DNA from: Thalassotalea psychrophila
GTDB taxonomy: Bacteria > Pseudomonadota > Gammaproteobacteria > Enterobacterales > Alteromonadaceae
Assembly: GCF_031583595.1 (NCBI RefSeq)
Contig: NZ_CP134145.1
Span: forward strand, 1,054,001 to 1,118,000
Length of the DNA: 64,000 nucleotides
Direction: 5' to 3'
A model generated the notes under the pieces. It ran no database searches. It saw only the letters and a program-made list of their open reading frames with translations, and was not told the DNA's origin. Below, piece after piece: positions 7,617 through 17,079 of the stretch. A program made the translations under genes and the position numbers. Each line of letters begins with the position of its first letter. The first letter of the stretch is position 1.

Positions 7617-8842
7617 TGAATTAGGCGTGCTCTAATTGTGCCATCAATGGCTTTTAATTCTTTTAATGCGGTTTCAGCGTGATGTGTTTCAACATCGATA
7701 ACTACATAACCAATTTTATCGTCGGTTTGTAAATACTGAGCTGCAATGTTGATATCACGTTCGGCAAACGCTTTGTTAATTTGCGTTAATACACCTGGTT
7801 GGTTGTGATGTATATGAAATAAGCGTGAACGATCGGTATGAGCAGGTAGTGATACCTCAGGGAAGTTAACCGCAGATAGCGTTGAGCCATTGTCTGAGTA
7901 TTTAACAATTTTACCTGATACTTCACGACCAATGTTTTCTTGCGCTTCTTTAGTGCTACCACCAATATGCGGCGTTAAAATAACATTATCAAAGGCACGT
8001 AATGGAGATACAAATTCTTCATCATTTGAACCGGGCTCTACTGGGAATACATCAATGGCTGCGCCGCCAAGCTTTTTAGATTCAATCGCTTCTGCAAGGG
8101 CGTCAATATCAACCACAGTACCACGGGCGGCATTAATGAAAATGGCACCTTGTTTCATCGCATCAAATTCTGCAACGCCCATCATATTTTGCGTAGAGGC
8201 AGTTTCTGGTACATGTAAGGTAATAACATCGGCAGTATTTAATAGCTCGGTCATGCTGTCTACTTGGCTGGCATTACCTAATGGCAATTTAGTTTCAATG
8301 TCGTAAAACTTAACTCGCATGCCAACATGCTCGGCTAAAATGCCTAATTGTGTACCAATATGGCCGTAACCAATAATACCTAATGTTTTACCACGAGCTT
8401 CAACTGAGCCAACGGCTGTCTTTTGCCAAACTCCGCGATGGGCTAGAGCGCTCTTTTCAGGAATACCACGAAGTAATAATAAGGTTTCACCAAGTACTAA
8501 TTCGGCTACCGAACGTGTATTTGAAAACGGCGCGTTAAATACTGGAATACCGCGAATTTGTGCTGCTTCAATATTTACTTGATTAGTACCGATACAAAAA
8601 CAACCAATAGCCGCTAACTTATTGGCATGCGCTATTACATCGTCAGTTAACTGAGTGCGCGAGCGAATACCTACAAAATGTACATCGCTAATTTTTTGCT
8701 TTAGCTCTTCATCATCTAATGCGCTTTTCACGTATTCAATGTTGCTATAACCGTTCGACTTTAATACCTCTAAAGCTGATTGGTGTACGCCTTCAAGAAG
8801 AAGAATTTTAATTTTGTCTTTGTGCAAAGATTTTATGGTCAT
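7613..8842 (-). CDS. serA: D-3-phosphoglycerate dehydrogenase
   Basis: 409 residues, the usual length of the E. coli-type enzyme. It oxidises 3-phosphoglycerate to 3-phosphohydroxypyruvate with NAD, the first step of serine synthesis. The NAD-binding motif GIIGYGHIG is near residues 155-163, NAARGTVVDIDAL holds the substrate-binding Arg, and PHIGGST holds the catalytic His (about 292). The last 75 residues form an ACT domain (FHIHHNQPGVL) for feedback inhibition by serine. It is a single gene with its own terminator. rpiA lies upstream on the same strand, as in E. coli and Shewanella-type chromosomes. Serine made here feeds the glycine cleavage system encoded at 16-20.6 kb. Confidence 0.97.
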   Translation of the reverse strand: MTIKSLHKDKIKILLLEGVHQSALEVLKSNGYSNIEYVKSALDDEELKQKISDVHFVGIRSRTQLTDDVIAHANKLAAIGCFCIGTNQVNIEAAQIRGIPVFNAPFSNTRSVAELVLGETLLLLRGIPEKSALAHRGVWQKTAVGSVEARGKTLGIIGYGHIGTQLGILAEHVGMRVKFYDIETKLPLGNASQVDSMTELLNTADVITLHVPETASTQNMMGVAEFDAMKQGAIFINAARGTVVDIDALAEAIESKKLGGAAIDVFPVEPGSNDEEFVSPLRAFDNVILTPHIGGSTKEAQENIGREVSGKIVKYSDNGSTLSAVNFPEVSLPAHTDRSRLFHIHHNQPGVLTQINKAFAERDINIAAQYLQTDDKIGYVVIDVETHHAETALKELKAIDGTIRARLIH

Positions 8843-9184
8843 AGCTGATTAACTCTTTATGTACTGCCACTGAATATTATTCAGGATGCGTATTAAATAA
8901 CAAATTGGGTCGTTTGAATCTAACTGTTTTAGATGGCTAGATATCTGAATGAAGGTATAAACTAACATATAGAGTTAAAACTCGAAAGAACTATTTTAGT
9001 GCATTTATATCTATTTTATAACATAGCAAAGTTGCGTATTGACTGGTGTTTATTTAAATCGGAAATTTTACTTACGAGTGATTTTAATACTGTGATACTT
9101 GTTTGTGTTGAATATTATTCGGTGTGTGCTTGCTGTCTAAGCTTTTTGTTGTAAAAATTTATAAGTTTTAATTATTGATCATTA
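8843..9184. other. Intergenic region upstream of serA
   Basis: About 340 AT-rich bases with no coding frame or RNA that I recognise. It should contain the serA promoter, but I could not identify a convincing -35/-10 pair on the minus strand. Confidence 0.5.
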
Positions 9185-9213
9185 ATAAAAATGCAGGCAG
9201 TAAAGACTGCCTG
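9185..9213 (-). terminator. Rho-independent terminator of rpiA
   Basis: 8-bp stem CAGGCAGT/ACTGCCTG (9194-9201, 9206-9213) with loop AAAG, followed on the minus strand by a T-rich run (9185-9192), 30 bp after the rpiA stop. Confidence 0.85.
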
Positions 9214-9242
9214 TTTACGTGGGGTGTTATTTAGTTATCTCT

Positions 9243-9899
9243 TTAAGAGATAACTTTGCTGCCGTTCGGTGTGCCAAGTACCAACACATCTGCGCCGCGA
9301 TTTGCAAATAAACCGTTGGTTACTACGCCAACTAAGGCGTTAATGTTAGTTTCCATTTCTATCGGATTTAAAATTTGCATGTTATATACATCTAAAATTA
9401 CATTGCCGTTGTCGGTAACAACTCCTTCACGGTAAACAGGATCGCCGCCAAGTTTTACTAGTTCACGTGCCACATAGCTGCGCGCCATTGGAATTACTTC
9501 AACCGGTAATGGAAAATTACCTAATACCCCAACTTGCTTGCTTTCATCACAGATACAAACGAATTTTTTAGCAACTGCCGCAACAATTTTTTCACGGGTA
9601 AGGGCAGCACCACCACCTTTGATCATATGCATGTGTTCGGTGATTTCATCGGCGCCGTCTACATATACCGCTAAATCGTCAACTGAGTTTAAATCGAAAA
9701 CTTCAATGCCGTAGTCTTTTAAGCGCTCGGTAGAAGCTTCTGAACTAGATACTGCTCCAACAATCGTATGCTTAATTGTTGCTAGAGCGTCGATAAAATG
9801 ATTTACCGTAGAGCCTGTTCCCACACCAACTATGCTGTCTTGCTCAACAAATTCTAATGCTTTTATTGCTGCGGCTTTTTTCATTTCATCTTGGGTCAT
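9243..9899 (-). CDS. rpiA: Ribose-5-phosphate isomerase A
   Basis: 218 residues, typical length. It interconverts ribose 5-phosphate and ribulose 5-phosphate in the non-oxidative pentose phosphate pathway. Family motifs are all present: VGVGTGSTV near residue 25, DGADEI (about 81-86) with the catalytic Asp residues, [12 protein letters not shown] and the terminal [10 protein letters not shown]. It is monocistronic, with a terminator at 9185-9213. Confidence 0.97.
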   Translation of the reverse strand: MTQDEMKKAAAIKALEFVEQDSIVGVGTGSTVNHFIDALATIKHTIVGAVSSSEASTERLKDYGIEVFDLNSVDDLAVYVDGADEITEHMHMIKGGGAALTREKIVAAVAKKFVCICDESKQVGVLGNFPLPVEVIPMARSYVARELVKLGGDPVYREGVVTDNGNVILDVYNMQILNPIEMETNINALVGVVTNGLFANRGADVLVLGTPNGSKVIS

Positions 9900-10020
9900 A
9901 TTCGATCCTGTTTTGTATTTAATACTTGGTATTAGTTAATTGCGCAGATTATAACCTCGTAGGCGTTAAGGTTAAATGTTTTATTTATCGATGAGGGATC
10001 AATTTATGGCGATTTACTTG

Positions 10021-10671
10021 TTATTCTGGGCTAAGTATTTCAGCTAACGGAATATCCCAATGCTCAACAGGTACTTCGGCTATTTTTTGGCAAGTATGAG
10101 CAACACCAAGTGGGAACGGCTTGATCTGTTTAGAATGTTGTTTATTGCTTTGTTTGGGTTGTTGGATGAATAGCTTATGCCAAGTGGCTAACGTTCTATC
10201 GTAAAAACCACCACCCATGCCAATACGGTTACCTGTAGAGTCAAACGCTACTAGAGGGGTAATTAATACGTCTAATTGCGCAACGGGTAATACATTACCT
10301 ACATTTAATTTTGGTTCGCTAATACCATATTTATTGTTTACCAAAGGTGTGCTTGGCAAATAATGCAAAAATAGTAAATTGCCTTTACAAAACGGGTGTA
10401 TTACCGGCAGGTATACTTGCTTATTTTGTTGCCAGCACCACTGAATAAAATCAACCAAATCTAACTCACCATCATTGGCAAGGTATACCGCAATACTGTC
10501 TGCTGCCACTACTTGTGGATGCAGGCTTAGTTTAGCGCTAATAGCAGCACTTGCTTGTTGTTGTTCAAGTTTAGTGAGTTGTTGGCGTAGACGACGAATA
10601 TCCGCACGAATTTGTGCTCGTGATTTATTGGGAGTAGAGGATGAGTGCGCTATTGGCTGATTAGAAGTCAT
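10021..10671 (-). CDS. fau: 5-formyltetrahydrofolate cyclo-ligase
   Basis: 216 residues. It converts 5-formyl-THF to 5,10-methenyl-THF using ATP, recycling folate that accumulates during glycine/serine metabolism. Supporting motifs are the N-terminal basic helix RAQIRADIRRLRQQL, the nucleotide loop GNRIGMGGGFYDRTL (about 150-165) and the C-terminal LGVAH. The gene lies downstream of 6S RNA on the same strand, the conserved ssrS-fau (ygfA) arrangement of gammaproteobacteria, but here a palindromic repeat lies between them. Confidence 0.93.
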   Translation of the reverse strand: MTSNQPIAHSSSTPNKSRAQIRADIRRLRQQLTKLEQQQASAAISAKLSLHPQVVAADSIAVYLANDGELDLVDFIQWCWQQNKQVYLPVIHPFCKGNLLFLHYLPSTPLVNNKYGISEPKLNVGNVLPVAQLDVLITPLVAFDSTGNRIGMGGGFYDRTLATWHKLFIQQPKQSNKQHSKQIKPFPLGVAHTCQKIAEVPVEHWDIPLAEILSPE

Positions 10672-10684
10672 ACACAGAAGGTAA

Positions 10685-10790
10685 AAATAACTAGGGTCAG
10701 AGTCAAGTTAATTCTAAACACCGAACTCAAAAAATAACTAGGGTCAGAGTAAGTTAAATCAAAATAACGTGACTCTGACCCTAGTTATTT
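10685..10790. repeat. REP/MITE-like palindromic repeat (AAATAACTAGGGTCAGAGT)
   Basis: Two direct copies (10685-10703 and 10732-10750) and one inverted copy (10772-10790) of the same 19-mer; copies 2 and 3 form a perfect 19-bp stem with a 21-base loop. I associate GGGTCAGAGT palindromes with RAYT (REP-associated tyrosine) transposases in marine gammaproteobacteria, but no transposase is in the window. The element sits between 6S RNA and fau. Confidence 0.8.
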
Positions 10791-10802
10791 TAAAAAGAAA
10801 AG

Positions 10803-10986
10803 CAGTTCCCCAAAATGCCATTATTAACACCAGTCCTCGAACAACCGTGTGTTCAAGGCGGAGATCGCACAATTACCGTAGGCTTCCCAAACAAGTTGGG
10901 CCTGCTCAATAGCAACCGATAGACCCCCTTAGGTAAAACTTATCGGCTCAGGGACATAGTTAATAACCGAACACCCCAGGGAACTT
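10803..10986 (-). ncRNA. ssrS: 6S RNA
   Basis: The minus strand matches landmark segments of gammaproteobacterial 6S RNA: a 5' part reading GTCCCTGAGCCGATA, a central GAGCAGGCCC...GGGAAGCCT and a 3' CCTTGAACAC. The 5' and 3' ends (GTTCCCTGGGGTGTTC and GGCATTTTGGGGAAC) pair to close the long hairpin. 6S RNA binds sigma-70 RNA polymerase in stationary phase by mimicking an open promoter. Its position upstream of fau is the conserved one. The 5' end is placed about 7 bases after a TATAAT box; both ends are approximate. Confidence 0.9.
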
Positions 10987-10992
10987 ATGTTA

Positions 10993-10998
10993 ATTATA
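10993..10998 (-). promoter_or_regulatory. -10 element of the 6S RNA promoter
   Basis: Perfect TATAAT on the minus strand, 7 bases before the inferred 6S RNA 5' end. No good -35 is seen at 17 bp. Confidence 0.5.
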
Positions 10999-11184
10999 AC
11001 CCAGAAAGGCAGTATAAATGTATTAAAATGTAGAAAATTTATGAATAACTTATCCCTAATCAAATATATATTAAATAATAACCAGTTAGCGCTATATTAA
11101 TGAGCACTCTACCTATAAAAACTGGTCGAATTCGCCTTTGAGTGTTAGGATTACAAGATAATTTTATACAAAGAATATAAGCAG

Positions 11185-11754
11185 ATGAGTGAACAAACGT
11201 CTTTAAGTTTTGCTAGCGTGCAAGCAGCCCTAGGTGGTGAGAATTTTCAAGGCAGTGCCTCAGAAATTCATGGTTTATTAACCGGTGTTATTAGTTCGGG
11301 TTTTGCCTTTGAAGATGACAGCTACTTGTCTCTTATTAGTGACTTTTTCAATAATGGTGAAGGTTTAGGTAAAAACCTAAAAGATTTACTAAAGCAACTA
11401 TATGGTGATATTTGGCAAGCAGTGCTTGATGACAATTTTAGTTTTCAGTTGTTGTTGCCTGATGATGAAGAAGCTATGGTTGAACGTGGACCTGCGCTGA
11501 GCTTATGGGTACAAGGCTTTAACTTGGGTTTTGGCTTACAACAAAAAGACAAAACTAAATTCTCTGAAGACGTTGCTGAAATCATTAAAGACTTTGGCGA
11601 CATTGCCAACCTTTCTAGTGAATTAGAAGAAGATGAAGAAACCGAAAATGCCTATTATGAAATTTTAGAGTATGTTCGCATTTCCGCACTATTATGTTTT
11701 GCTGAATTAGGTGCTAAGCCTGACGCAAATAACGCCGAAAACACATTACATTAA
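11185..11754 (+). CDS. ygfB: UPF0149/YecA family protein YgfB
   Basis: 189 residues of the UPF0149 family, an all-helical acidic protein. It begins with LSFASVQAAL, has the typical EIHGLLTGVI segment (about 28-37) and WVQGFNLGF (about 107-115), and ends in an acidic helix. The molecular role is not settled in general; in Pseudomonas YgfB modulates beta-lactam resistance gene expression. It heads the conserved ygfB-pepP-ubiH-ubiI operon, with 15 bp to pepP. Confidence 0.92.
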   Translation: MSEQTSLSFASVQAALGGENFQGSASEIHGLLTGVISSGFAFEDDSYLSLISDFFNNGEGLGKNLKDLLKQLYGDIWQAVLDDNFSFQLLLPDDEEAMVERGPALSLWVQGFNLGFGLQQKDKTKFSEDVAEIIKDFGDIANLSSELEEDEETENAYYEILEYVRISALLCFAELGAKPDANNAENTLH

Positions 11755-11769
11755 TCGAATACAATATTT

Positions 11770-13095
11770 ATGAAACATACCAAAATTGACGTGAGCGAAT
11801 TTGTTGCTCGCCGTGAAAAACTGCTTGCTGCAATGCCTGAAAATTCAGTGGCATTAATACCTGCCAATAAAGAAGTGACTCGCTCACGTGATACCGAATT
11901 TTTATTTTGCCAAGACAAAGACTTTTACTACTTAACTGGGTTTCATGAGCCTGATGCATTATTAGTGTTGGTTAAAGGCGATGAGTTTGAGTCGGTATTA
12001 TTTTGCCGTGATAAAGATCCTGAGCAAGAAGTATGGCATGGTCGTAGAGTTGGCGCTGAAAAAGCTCAATCTGATTACGCATTTGATTTAACTTATACCT
12101 TAGATGAGTTAGAACAAGTACTGCCGATGTACATTAATGCCAAACAAACTTTATTGTTTGCCCAAGGCGCACAAGATGAGTTTGACCGTTTAGTGTTTGC
12201 TTGTTTAGATGTATTGCGCGGCGGAGTAAAACAAGGCCTAACTGCGCCAAATACCATTATCGATCTTCGTGAAACTATTCATGAAATGCGCTTAATAAAA
12301 TCTGACGCTGAAATTCAAGTGATGCGTGAAGCTAATGTAATTTCTGGTAATGCTCACAAGCGCGCGATGGAGTTTACCAAACAAGGCGTATTTGAATATC
12401 AAGTTGAAGCAGAAATACTGCATGAATTTGCCTCAAACGGTGCCCGTACTGCAGCTTATGGTTCAATTGTTGGCGGTGGAGAAAACGCCACTATTTTACA
12501 TTATACCGACAATGACGAAGTGTTAATTGATGATGACTTATTATTAATTGATGCGGGTGCTGAGTTAGCCGGATACGCCGCTGATATCACCCGTACCTTC
12601 CCAGTAAATGGTAAATTTAATGAAGAGCAAGCCGCACTTTATAATTTAGTATTAAAATCGCAAATGGCTGCTATTGAGGCAATAAAGCCCGGAGCTAACT
12701 TTGCCGAGTTAAATGACATTGTAAATGCTGTATTAGCAGAAGGCTTATTAGAGCTTGGCTTATTAGAAGGTGACTTAGATTCGCTTATTGAAGAAAAAGC
12801 CTGTAAAAAATATTTCATTCATGGCTTAGGCCATTGGCTGGGTTTAGATGTGCATGATGTCGGTGATTACCACATGGATGAAAACCGCAAACAATTACGC
12901 AGCTTTGAACCAGGTATGGTAATGACCATTGAACCCGGTTTATATATAGATGCCGAAGCCTCTGTTGATGACAAATGGCAAGGTTTAGGTGTGCGAATTG
13001 AAGATAATATTTTAGTAACTAAAAATGGCTATGAGAACTTAACCGTTAATGCGCCTAAAACTATCAGCGACATTGAAGCTGTGATGAATAAGTAA
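11770..13095 (+). CDS. pepP: Xaa-Pro aminopeptidase P
   Basis: 441 residues, same length as E. coli PepP. It removes N-terminal residues next to proline. The N-terminal creatinase-like domain (1-175) is followed by the M24 pita-bread domain. All five metal ligands are visible: Asp261 (LLLIDAG), Asp272 (AADITRTF), His355 (HGLGHWLG), Glu388 (TIEPGLY) and Glu411 (VRIEDN). It is the second gene of the ygfB-ubiI operon, with 9 bp to ubiH. Confidence 0.96.
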   Translation: MKHTKIDVSEFVARREKLLAAMPENSVALIPANKEVTRSRDTEFLFCQDKDFYYLTGFHEPDALLVLVKGDEFESVLFCRDKDPEQEVWHGRRVGAEKAQSDYAFDLTYTLDELEQVLPMYINAKQTLLFAQGAQDEFDRLVFACLDVLRGGVKQGLTAPNTIIDLRETIHEMRLIKSDAEIQVMREANVISGNAHKRAMEFTKQGVFEYQVEAEILHEFASNGARTAAYGSIVGGGENATILHYTDNDEVLIDDDLLLIDAGAELAGYAADITRTFPVNGKFNEEQAALYNLVLKSQMAAIEAIKPGANFAELNDIVNAVLAEGLLELGLLEGDLDSLIEEKACKKYFIHGLGHWLGLDVHDVGDYHMDENRKQLRSFEPGMVMTIEPGLYIDAEASVDDKWQGLGVRIEDNILVTKNGYENLTVNAPKTISDIEAVMNK

Positions 13096-13104
13096 TAGCG
13101 AATA

Positions 13105-14307
13105 ATGACAACACCAATTAACTTTGACGTGATCATATCTGGCGCTGGCTTAGCTGGCGCAAGTATGGCGTTAGCCTTGTCTAAACTTAGTAAAGCCGAT
13201 GGTACAAAGCTGTCTATTGCGGTTGTTGAAGCGTTTGCAATTAAAGACAATTTACCTAAAAGTTATGATGCGCGGGTGATTGCCTTATCGCATGGTACGG
13301 CTACTTACCTGCAAGAACTTGGTGTTTGGCAAGCGTTAAAACCTGATGCCATGGCAATTGCCAATATTCATATTTCTGATCGCGGTTATTACGGCAAAGC
13401 ACGAATGAATGCCACTGATTATGGTGTATCTGCGTTAGGCTTTGTCAGTGAAATGCAGGCCATTGGTAATTGTTTAATAACCCCGTTAAAGCAATGCGCT
13501 AATGTGCACTTTATTGAAGGGCAAAGTATTACCAATATTAAATGGCAAAAAAATGAAGTCACTGTCGTTTTAGCCAATGGTAATTCTCTAAGTGCTAATT
13601 TATTGCTCGGCTGCGATGGTGGCCAATCGGTATGTCGACAGCAAGCTAAAATTTCAAGCCAAGAGTCTGATTACCAACAAGTGGCCATCATTGCCAACGT
13701 AACTCCAAGTAAAGCACACAAAGGCAGAGCGTTTGAACGCTTTACCGAATATGGGCCATTGGCTATGTTACCTATGACTGATGATAGATGTTCGTTAGTG
13801 TGGACGGTAACACCCGAGCAAGTCACACCACTTTTAGCGTTATCAGATGATGAATTTTCCCAACAACTTGAAAACGCTTTTGGTAGTTGGCTTGGCAGTT
13901 TTCGCCATGTAGGTAAACGCTTTAGCTACCCGTTAAAATTAATTCAGGCCGATGAGCAAATTCATCACCGTATGGCGCTTGTTGGTAATGCATCGCATAC
14001 ATTGCACCCTATTGCGGGACAAGGATTTAACCTTGGCATGCGCGACGTTAAACAAATGGCGCAAACCATAGCACAAGCACTCGCTGAAAATGCAGACATT
14101 GGTAGCCATAAACATTTAAGACATTACGCTGATAATCGTGCAGAAGATCATAATCAAGTTATCGCTTTAACTGACTCGTTAGTGCATTTATTTTCTAATA
14201 AGCATTTACCACTAGTAGTTGGCAGGGGCGTTGGTTTGAAAGTATTGAATTATTTAGCGCCATTAAAGAAAGCGTTGGCTGAGAAAACAATGGGGCATAC
14301 TCGTTGA
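13105..14307 (+). CDS. ubiH: 2-octaprenyl-6-methoxyphenol hydroxylase
   Basis: 400 residues, class A flavoprotein monooxygenase of aerobic ubiquinone synthesis. FAD-binding ISGAGLAGASMAL (about 11-23), the mid DG motif LLGCDGGQS and the second FAD motif GNASHTLHPIAGQGFNLG (about 293-310). It follows pepP and precedes ubiI, the usual order. Assignment as UbiH and the next gene as UbiI rests on order and motif detail; the two are paralogues. The stop codon lies in the first unit of a TTGAAGC heptamer repeat. Confidence 0.93.
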   Translation: MTTPINFDVIISGAGLAGASMALALSKLSKADGTKLSIAVVEAFAIKDNLPKSYDARVIALSHGTATYLQELGVWQALKPDAMAIANIHISDRGYYGKARMNATDYGVSALGFVSEMQAIGNCLITPLKQCANVHFIEGQSITNIKWQKNEVTVVLANGNSLSANLLLGCDGGQSVCRQQAKISSQESDYQQVAIIANVTPSKAHKGRAFERFTEYGPLAMLPMTDDRCSLVWTVTPEQVTPLLALSDDEFSQQLENAFGSWLGSFRHVGKRFSYPLKLIQADEQIHHRMALVGNASHTLHPIAGQGFNLGMRDVKQMAQTIAQALAENADIGSHKHLRHYADNRAEDHNQVIALTDSLVHLFSNKHLPLVVGRGVGLKVLNYLAPLKKALAEKTMGHTR

Positions 14308-14353
14308 AGCTTGAAGCTTGAAGCTAGAAGCAGATCCTGAAACGAGTTCAGGA
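14304..14353. repeat. Composite repeat: (TTGAAGC)x3 plus palindrome TCCTGAA-acgag-TTCAGGA
   Basis: Three TTGAAGC heptamers (14304-14324) and a degenerate fourth are followed by a 7-bp palindrome (14335-14353). The element fills the 104-bp gap between ubiH and ubiI and shares its heptamer with the repeat at 4911-4931. It looks like a dispersed intergenic element inserted in the operon. Confidence 0.65.
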
Positions 14354-14411
14354 AGTTATAAGTAGTTCCCGGTATACACCAGGATGAATAGCACGTAGGA
14401 AAGTAGAATAA

Positions 14412-15641
14412 ATGCAAAGTTACGATATCGTTATTGTTGGTGGTGGCATGGTGGGTTTAACCGCAGCTTTAGCTATTTGTAAACAAACGCCATTAAAAGT
14501 AGCCATTATTGATAGCCAGCCGTTAAACCCTATTAGCGATACTCCTCATTTAAGGGTAAGCGCGATTAATGATGCCAGTAAGCAACTATTTACTAACTTA
14601 GGTGTGTGGTCAGATATTACCCGAGTTCGCAGCCAAGCGTATACTAATATGCATGTATGGGATAAGGACGGTTTTGGCCATTTAGATTTTGACTTAAATG
14701 ATTTACCAAACTCCTCCAATAATGATGACTGCTTAGGCACTATTATTGAAAATGACGTTATTCGTAATGCCCTTTACCAAGCCGCAGATCAGCATGACAA
14801 CATAACCGTGATTCAACAAACGCTCACCAGTATTGGTACTGGCGAAAGTGAAGTGTTTTTAAGCTTTAGCGATCATACGCCGATAATTGCAAAACTAGTG
14901 GTTGGCGCTGATGGTGCAAATTCGTGGGTACGTAAACAACTTGATATGCCAATAACTTTTCGTGATTACGATCATCACGCCGTAGTCGCAAGTGTTGCAT
15001 GTAGCCAAGGCCATCAAAAGACCGCATGGCAAGTATTTTTAAATACCGGTCCATTAGCGTTTTTACCGCTTTACCAACAAAACACTTGTTCAATAGTATG
15101 GTCATTACCTCCCGAAGAGGCTGCGCGAGTAAAAGCACTTTCTGCAGAAGAGTTTAACAAAGAAATAACCGCAGCAAGCGATGGCAAACTTGGCCAAGTT
15201 AGCGTACAAAGTGAACGGGTAAGTTTTCCATTAACCATGCGTATAGTACGGGAGTTTGTAAAAGACCGAGTCGTACTTATTGGCGATGCCGCGCATACTA
15301 TTCATCCACTTGCTGGCCAAGGAGTTAACTTAGGTTTAGTTGATGCCGCAGCATTAGCGCAAACTATTGTTAGCGCGTTAAGCGATGATAAAGAGCTGGC
15401 TGATGGTAAATTACTGGGGCATTTTAGTCGTTGGCGAAAAAATGATGCTACTGAAATGATTACCGCAATGGAGTCAATTAAACAAGGCTTTAGCCTGCAG
15501 CAAGTATTGCCTAAATTTGTTCGTGGCATGGGCATGGCATTATTAAATAATATCTCGCCGTTAAAACAACTATTGATCAAACAAGCCATGGGTCAAACCG
15601 CAAATTTACCTGAACTTTCTAAAGTAAAAGATCCGCTCTAA
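14412..15641 (+). CDS. ubiI: 2-octaprenylphenol C5-hydroxylase (VisC)
   Basis: 409 residues, flavoprotein monooxygenase that adds the C5 hydroxyl in aerobic ubiquinone synthesis. FAD-binding IVIVGGGMVGLTAAL (about 6-20), the DG motif VVGADGANSWVR (about 160-171) and GDAAHTIHPLAGQGVNLG (about 293-310). ubiI completes the ygfB-pepP-ubiH-ubiI operon; the glycine cleavage genes follow after a 349-bp gap with their own promoter. Confidence 0.93.
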   Translation: MQSYDIVIVGGGMVGLTAALAICKQTPLKVAIIDSQPLNPISDTPHLRVSAINDASKQLFTNLGVWSDITRVRSQAYTNMHVWDKDGFGHLDFDLNDLPNSSNNDDCLGTIIENDVIRNALYQAADQHDNITVIQQTLTSIGTGESEVFLSFSDHTPIIAKLVVGADGANSWVRKQLDMPITFRDYDHHAVVASVACSQGHQKTAWQVFLNTGPLAFLPLYQQNTCSIVWSLPPEEAARVKALSAEEFNKEITAASDGKLGQVSVQSERVSFPLTMRIVREFVKDRVVLIGDAAHTIHPLAGQGVNLGLVDAAALAQTIVSALSDDKELADGKLLGHFSRWRKNDATEMITAMESIKQGFSLQQVLPKFVRGMGMALLNNISPLKQLLIKQAMGQTANLPELSKVKDPL

Positions 15642-15650
15642 TATCCGTTG

Positions 15651-15687
15651 CCATTCAAAACGCATTTGAAACTTGCATCTTGAATGG
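15651..15687. repeat. Inverted repeat after ubiI
   Basis: 8-bp arms CCATTCAA / TTGAATGG (15651-15658, 15680-15687) just after ubiI. There is no U-tract, so it could be a weak terminator, an mRNA 3'-end stabiliser or a dispersed palindrome. Confidence 0.35.
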
Positions 15688-15851
15688 TATCGCCTATATA
15701 ACCTTCTGATATAAAAAATGGAATTGTCTTAATATTATCGTTTTTTAAATTTCATCATGCGAAATTAAATTCGGATAATTTGGTGGTTTTAGAATTATAT
15801 GCTGAATGAATCAAATTGACGGTTTATTGTTTTAAATATGACTATTTTGAA

Positions 15852-15880
15852 TTGATCGGAGGTAAACTCCGACGTATAAT
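15852..15880 (+). promoter_or_regulatory. Predicted sigma-70 promoter of gcvTHP with palindromic spacer
   Basis: TTGATC (15852-15857), 17-bp spacer, perfect TATAAT (15875-15880). The spacer contains CGGAG-gtaaa-CTCCG (15857-15871), a palindrome between -35 and -10 where a repressor would block RNA polymerase. Transcription would start about 15887, leaving a leader of about 105 nt before gcvT. Confidence 0.7.
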
Positions 15881-15990
15881 CTTCGGCAAATTTTCGTAAC
15901 GAATTATTAGCTTTTTCGGTTACTAATTCGACAAAGCGTTAGGTTTCAGCTAAATAGACTGAACTAACCCAAAGTTAAAAGTGAAAACAT

Positions 15991-17079
15991 ATGACTAATA
16001 AAACGGTATTACACGCTAAGCACTTAGAATGTGGCGCAAAAATGGTTGATTTTTACGGCTGGGAAATGCCAATTAACTATGGCTCACAAATAGAAGAACA
16101 TCATGCTGTTCGCACCAACGCTGGTATGTTTGATGTATCGCACATGACTATTGTTGATATACAAGGAAGCGATGCAAAAGCTTTCTTACGTCGTTTAGTG
16201 ATTAACGATGTGGCAAAGTTGGAAGTTGCTGGTAAAGCTCTTTATACCGGTATGTGTAATGAAGAAGGTGGCGTAATTGATGATTTGATCGTTTATTTCT
16301 ACACTGACACTGAATACCGTTTAGTTGTTAATTCGGCAACTCGCGAAAAAGATTTAGCTTGGATCAACAAACAAGCCGCGGATTACTCCGTAACAATTAC
16401 TGAACGTCCTGAATTTGCAATGATTGCTATTCAGGGTCCACAAGCAAAAGCAAAAGTTGCTACCTTACTAACTGCAGAACAAACTGCTGCGGTTGATGGT
16501 ATGAAGCCATTCTTTAGTGTTCAAGCGGGCGATTTATTTATTGCTACTACTGGTTACACTGGTGAAAACGGTTACGAAATTGCATTACCTGCAGATATGG
16601 CTGCCGATTTCTGGCAACAACTTGTTGATGCTGGTGTTACGCCATGTGGCTTAGGTGCTCGTGACACCTTACGTTTAGAAGCAGGTATGAACCTTTACGG
16701 TTTAGATATGGACGAAACTGTATCGCCACTTGCTGCTAACATGGCATGGACTATTGCTTGGGATGACGCAGATCGCAACTTTATCGGTCGTGACGTATTA
16801 ACTGCACAACGCGCCGCCGGCGATCAACATAAACTTGTTGGTTTAGTGATGGAAGCGAAAGGTGTTTTACGCACTGGTTTAAAAGTTATTACTGAACATG
16901 GCGAAGGCGTTATTACTTCAGGTACCTTTTCACCTACATTAGGTTACTCAATTGCGATGGCAAGAGTACCTCGTGCGGTTAAGTTAGAAGACACAGTACA
17001 AGTAGAAATGCGTAAGAAGTCGGTTGATGTAAAAGTTATCAAACCAAGCTTCGTAAGAAACGGTAAAAAAGTATGTTAA
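15991..17079 (+). CDS. gcvT: Glycine cleavage system T protein (aminomethyltransferase)
   Basis: 362 residues. It transfers the aminomethyl carbon from lipoyl-GcvH to tetrahydrofolate, releasing ammonia and giving 5,10-methylene-THF. Family features include the N-terminal [18 protein letters not shown], the folate-site segment [24 protein letters not shown] (about 222-238) and a C-terminal barrel domain. First gene of gcvT-gcvH-gcvP, behind the promoter at 15852-15880. Confidence 0.97.
   Translation: MTNKTVLHAKHLECGAKMVDFYGWEMPINYGSQIEEHHAVRTNAGMFDVSHMTIVDIQGSDAKAFLRRLVINDVAKLEVAGKALYTGMCNEEGGVIDDLIVYFYTDTEYRLVVNSATREKDLAWINKQAADYSVTITERPEFAMIAIQGPQAKAKVATLLTAEQTAAVDGMKPFFSVQAGDLFIATTGYTGENGYEIALPADMAADFWQQLVDAGVTPCGLGARDTLRLEAGMNLYGLDMDETVSPLAANMAWTIAWDDADRNFIGRDVLTAQRAAGDQHKLVGLVMEAKGVLRTGLKVITEHGEGVITSGTFSPTLGYSIAMARVPRAVKLEDTVQVEMRKKSVDVKVIKPSFVRNGKKVC

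Larger units (their letters stand above)
15642..15990. other. ubiI-gcvT intergenic region and gcvT leader
   Basis: Holds the inverted repeat at 15651-15687, an AT-rich stretch and the promoter at 15852-15880. The leader contains further potential stem-loops (CGAATTA...TAATTCG and TTCAG...CTGAA) but not the conserved sequence of a glycine riboswitch, which I looked for. Confidence 0.5.

Noticed and set aside
15881..15990. Possible glycine riboswitch in the gcvT leader
   Set aside because: Only unspecific stem-loops are visible; the conserved core sequences of the glycine riboswitch were looked for by eye and not found.
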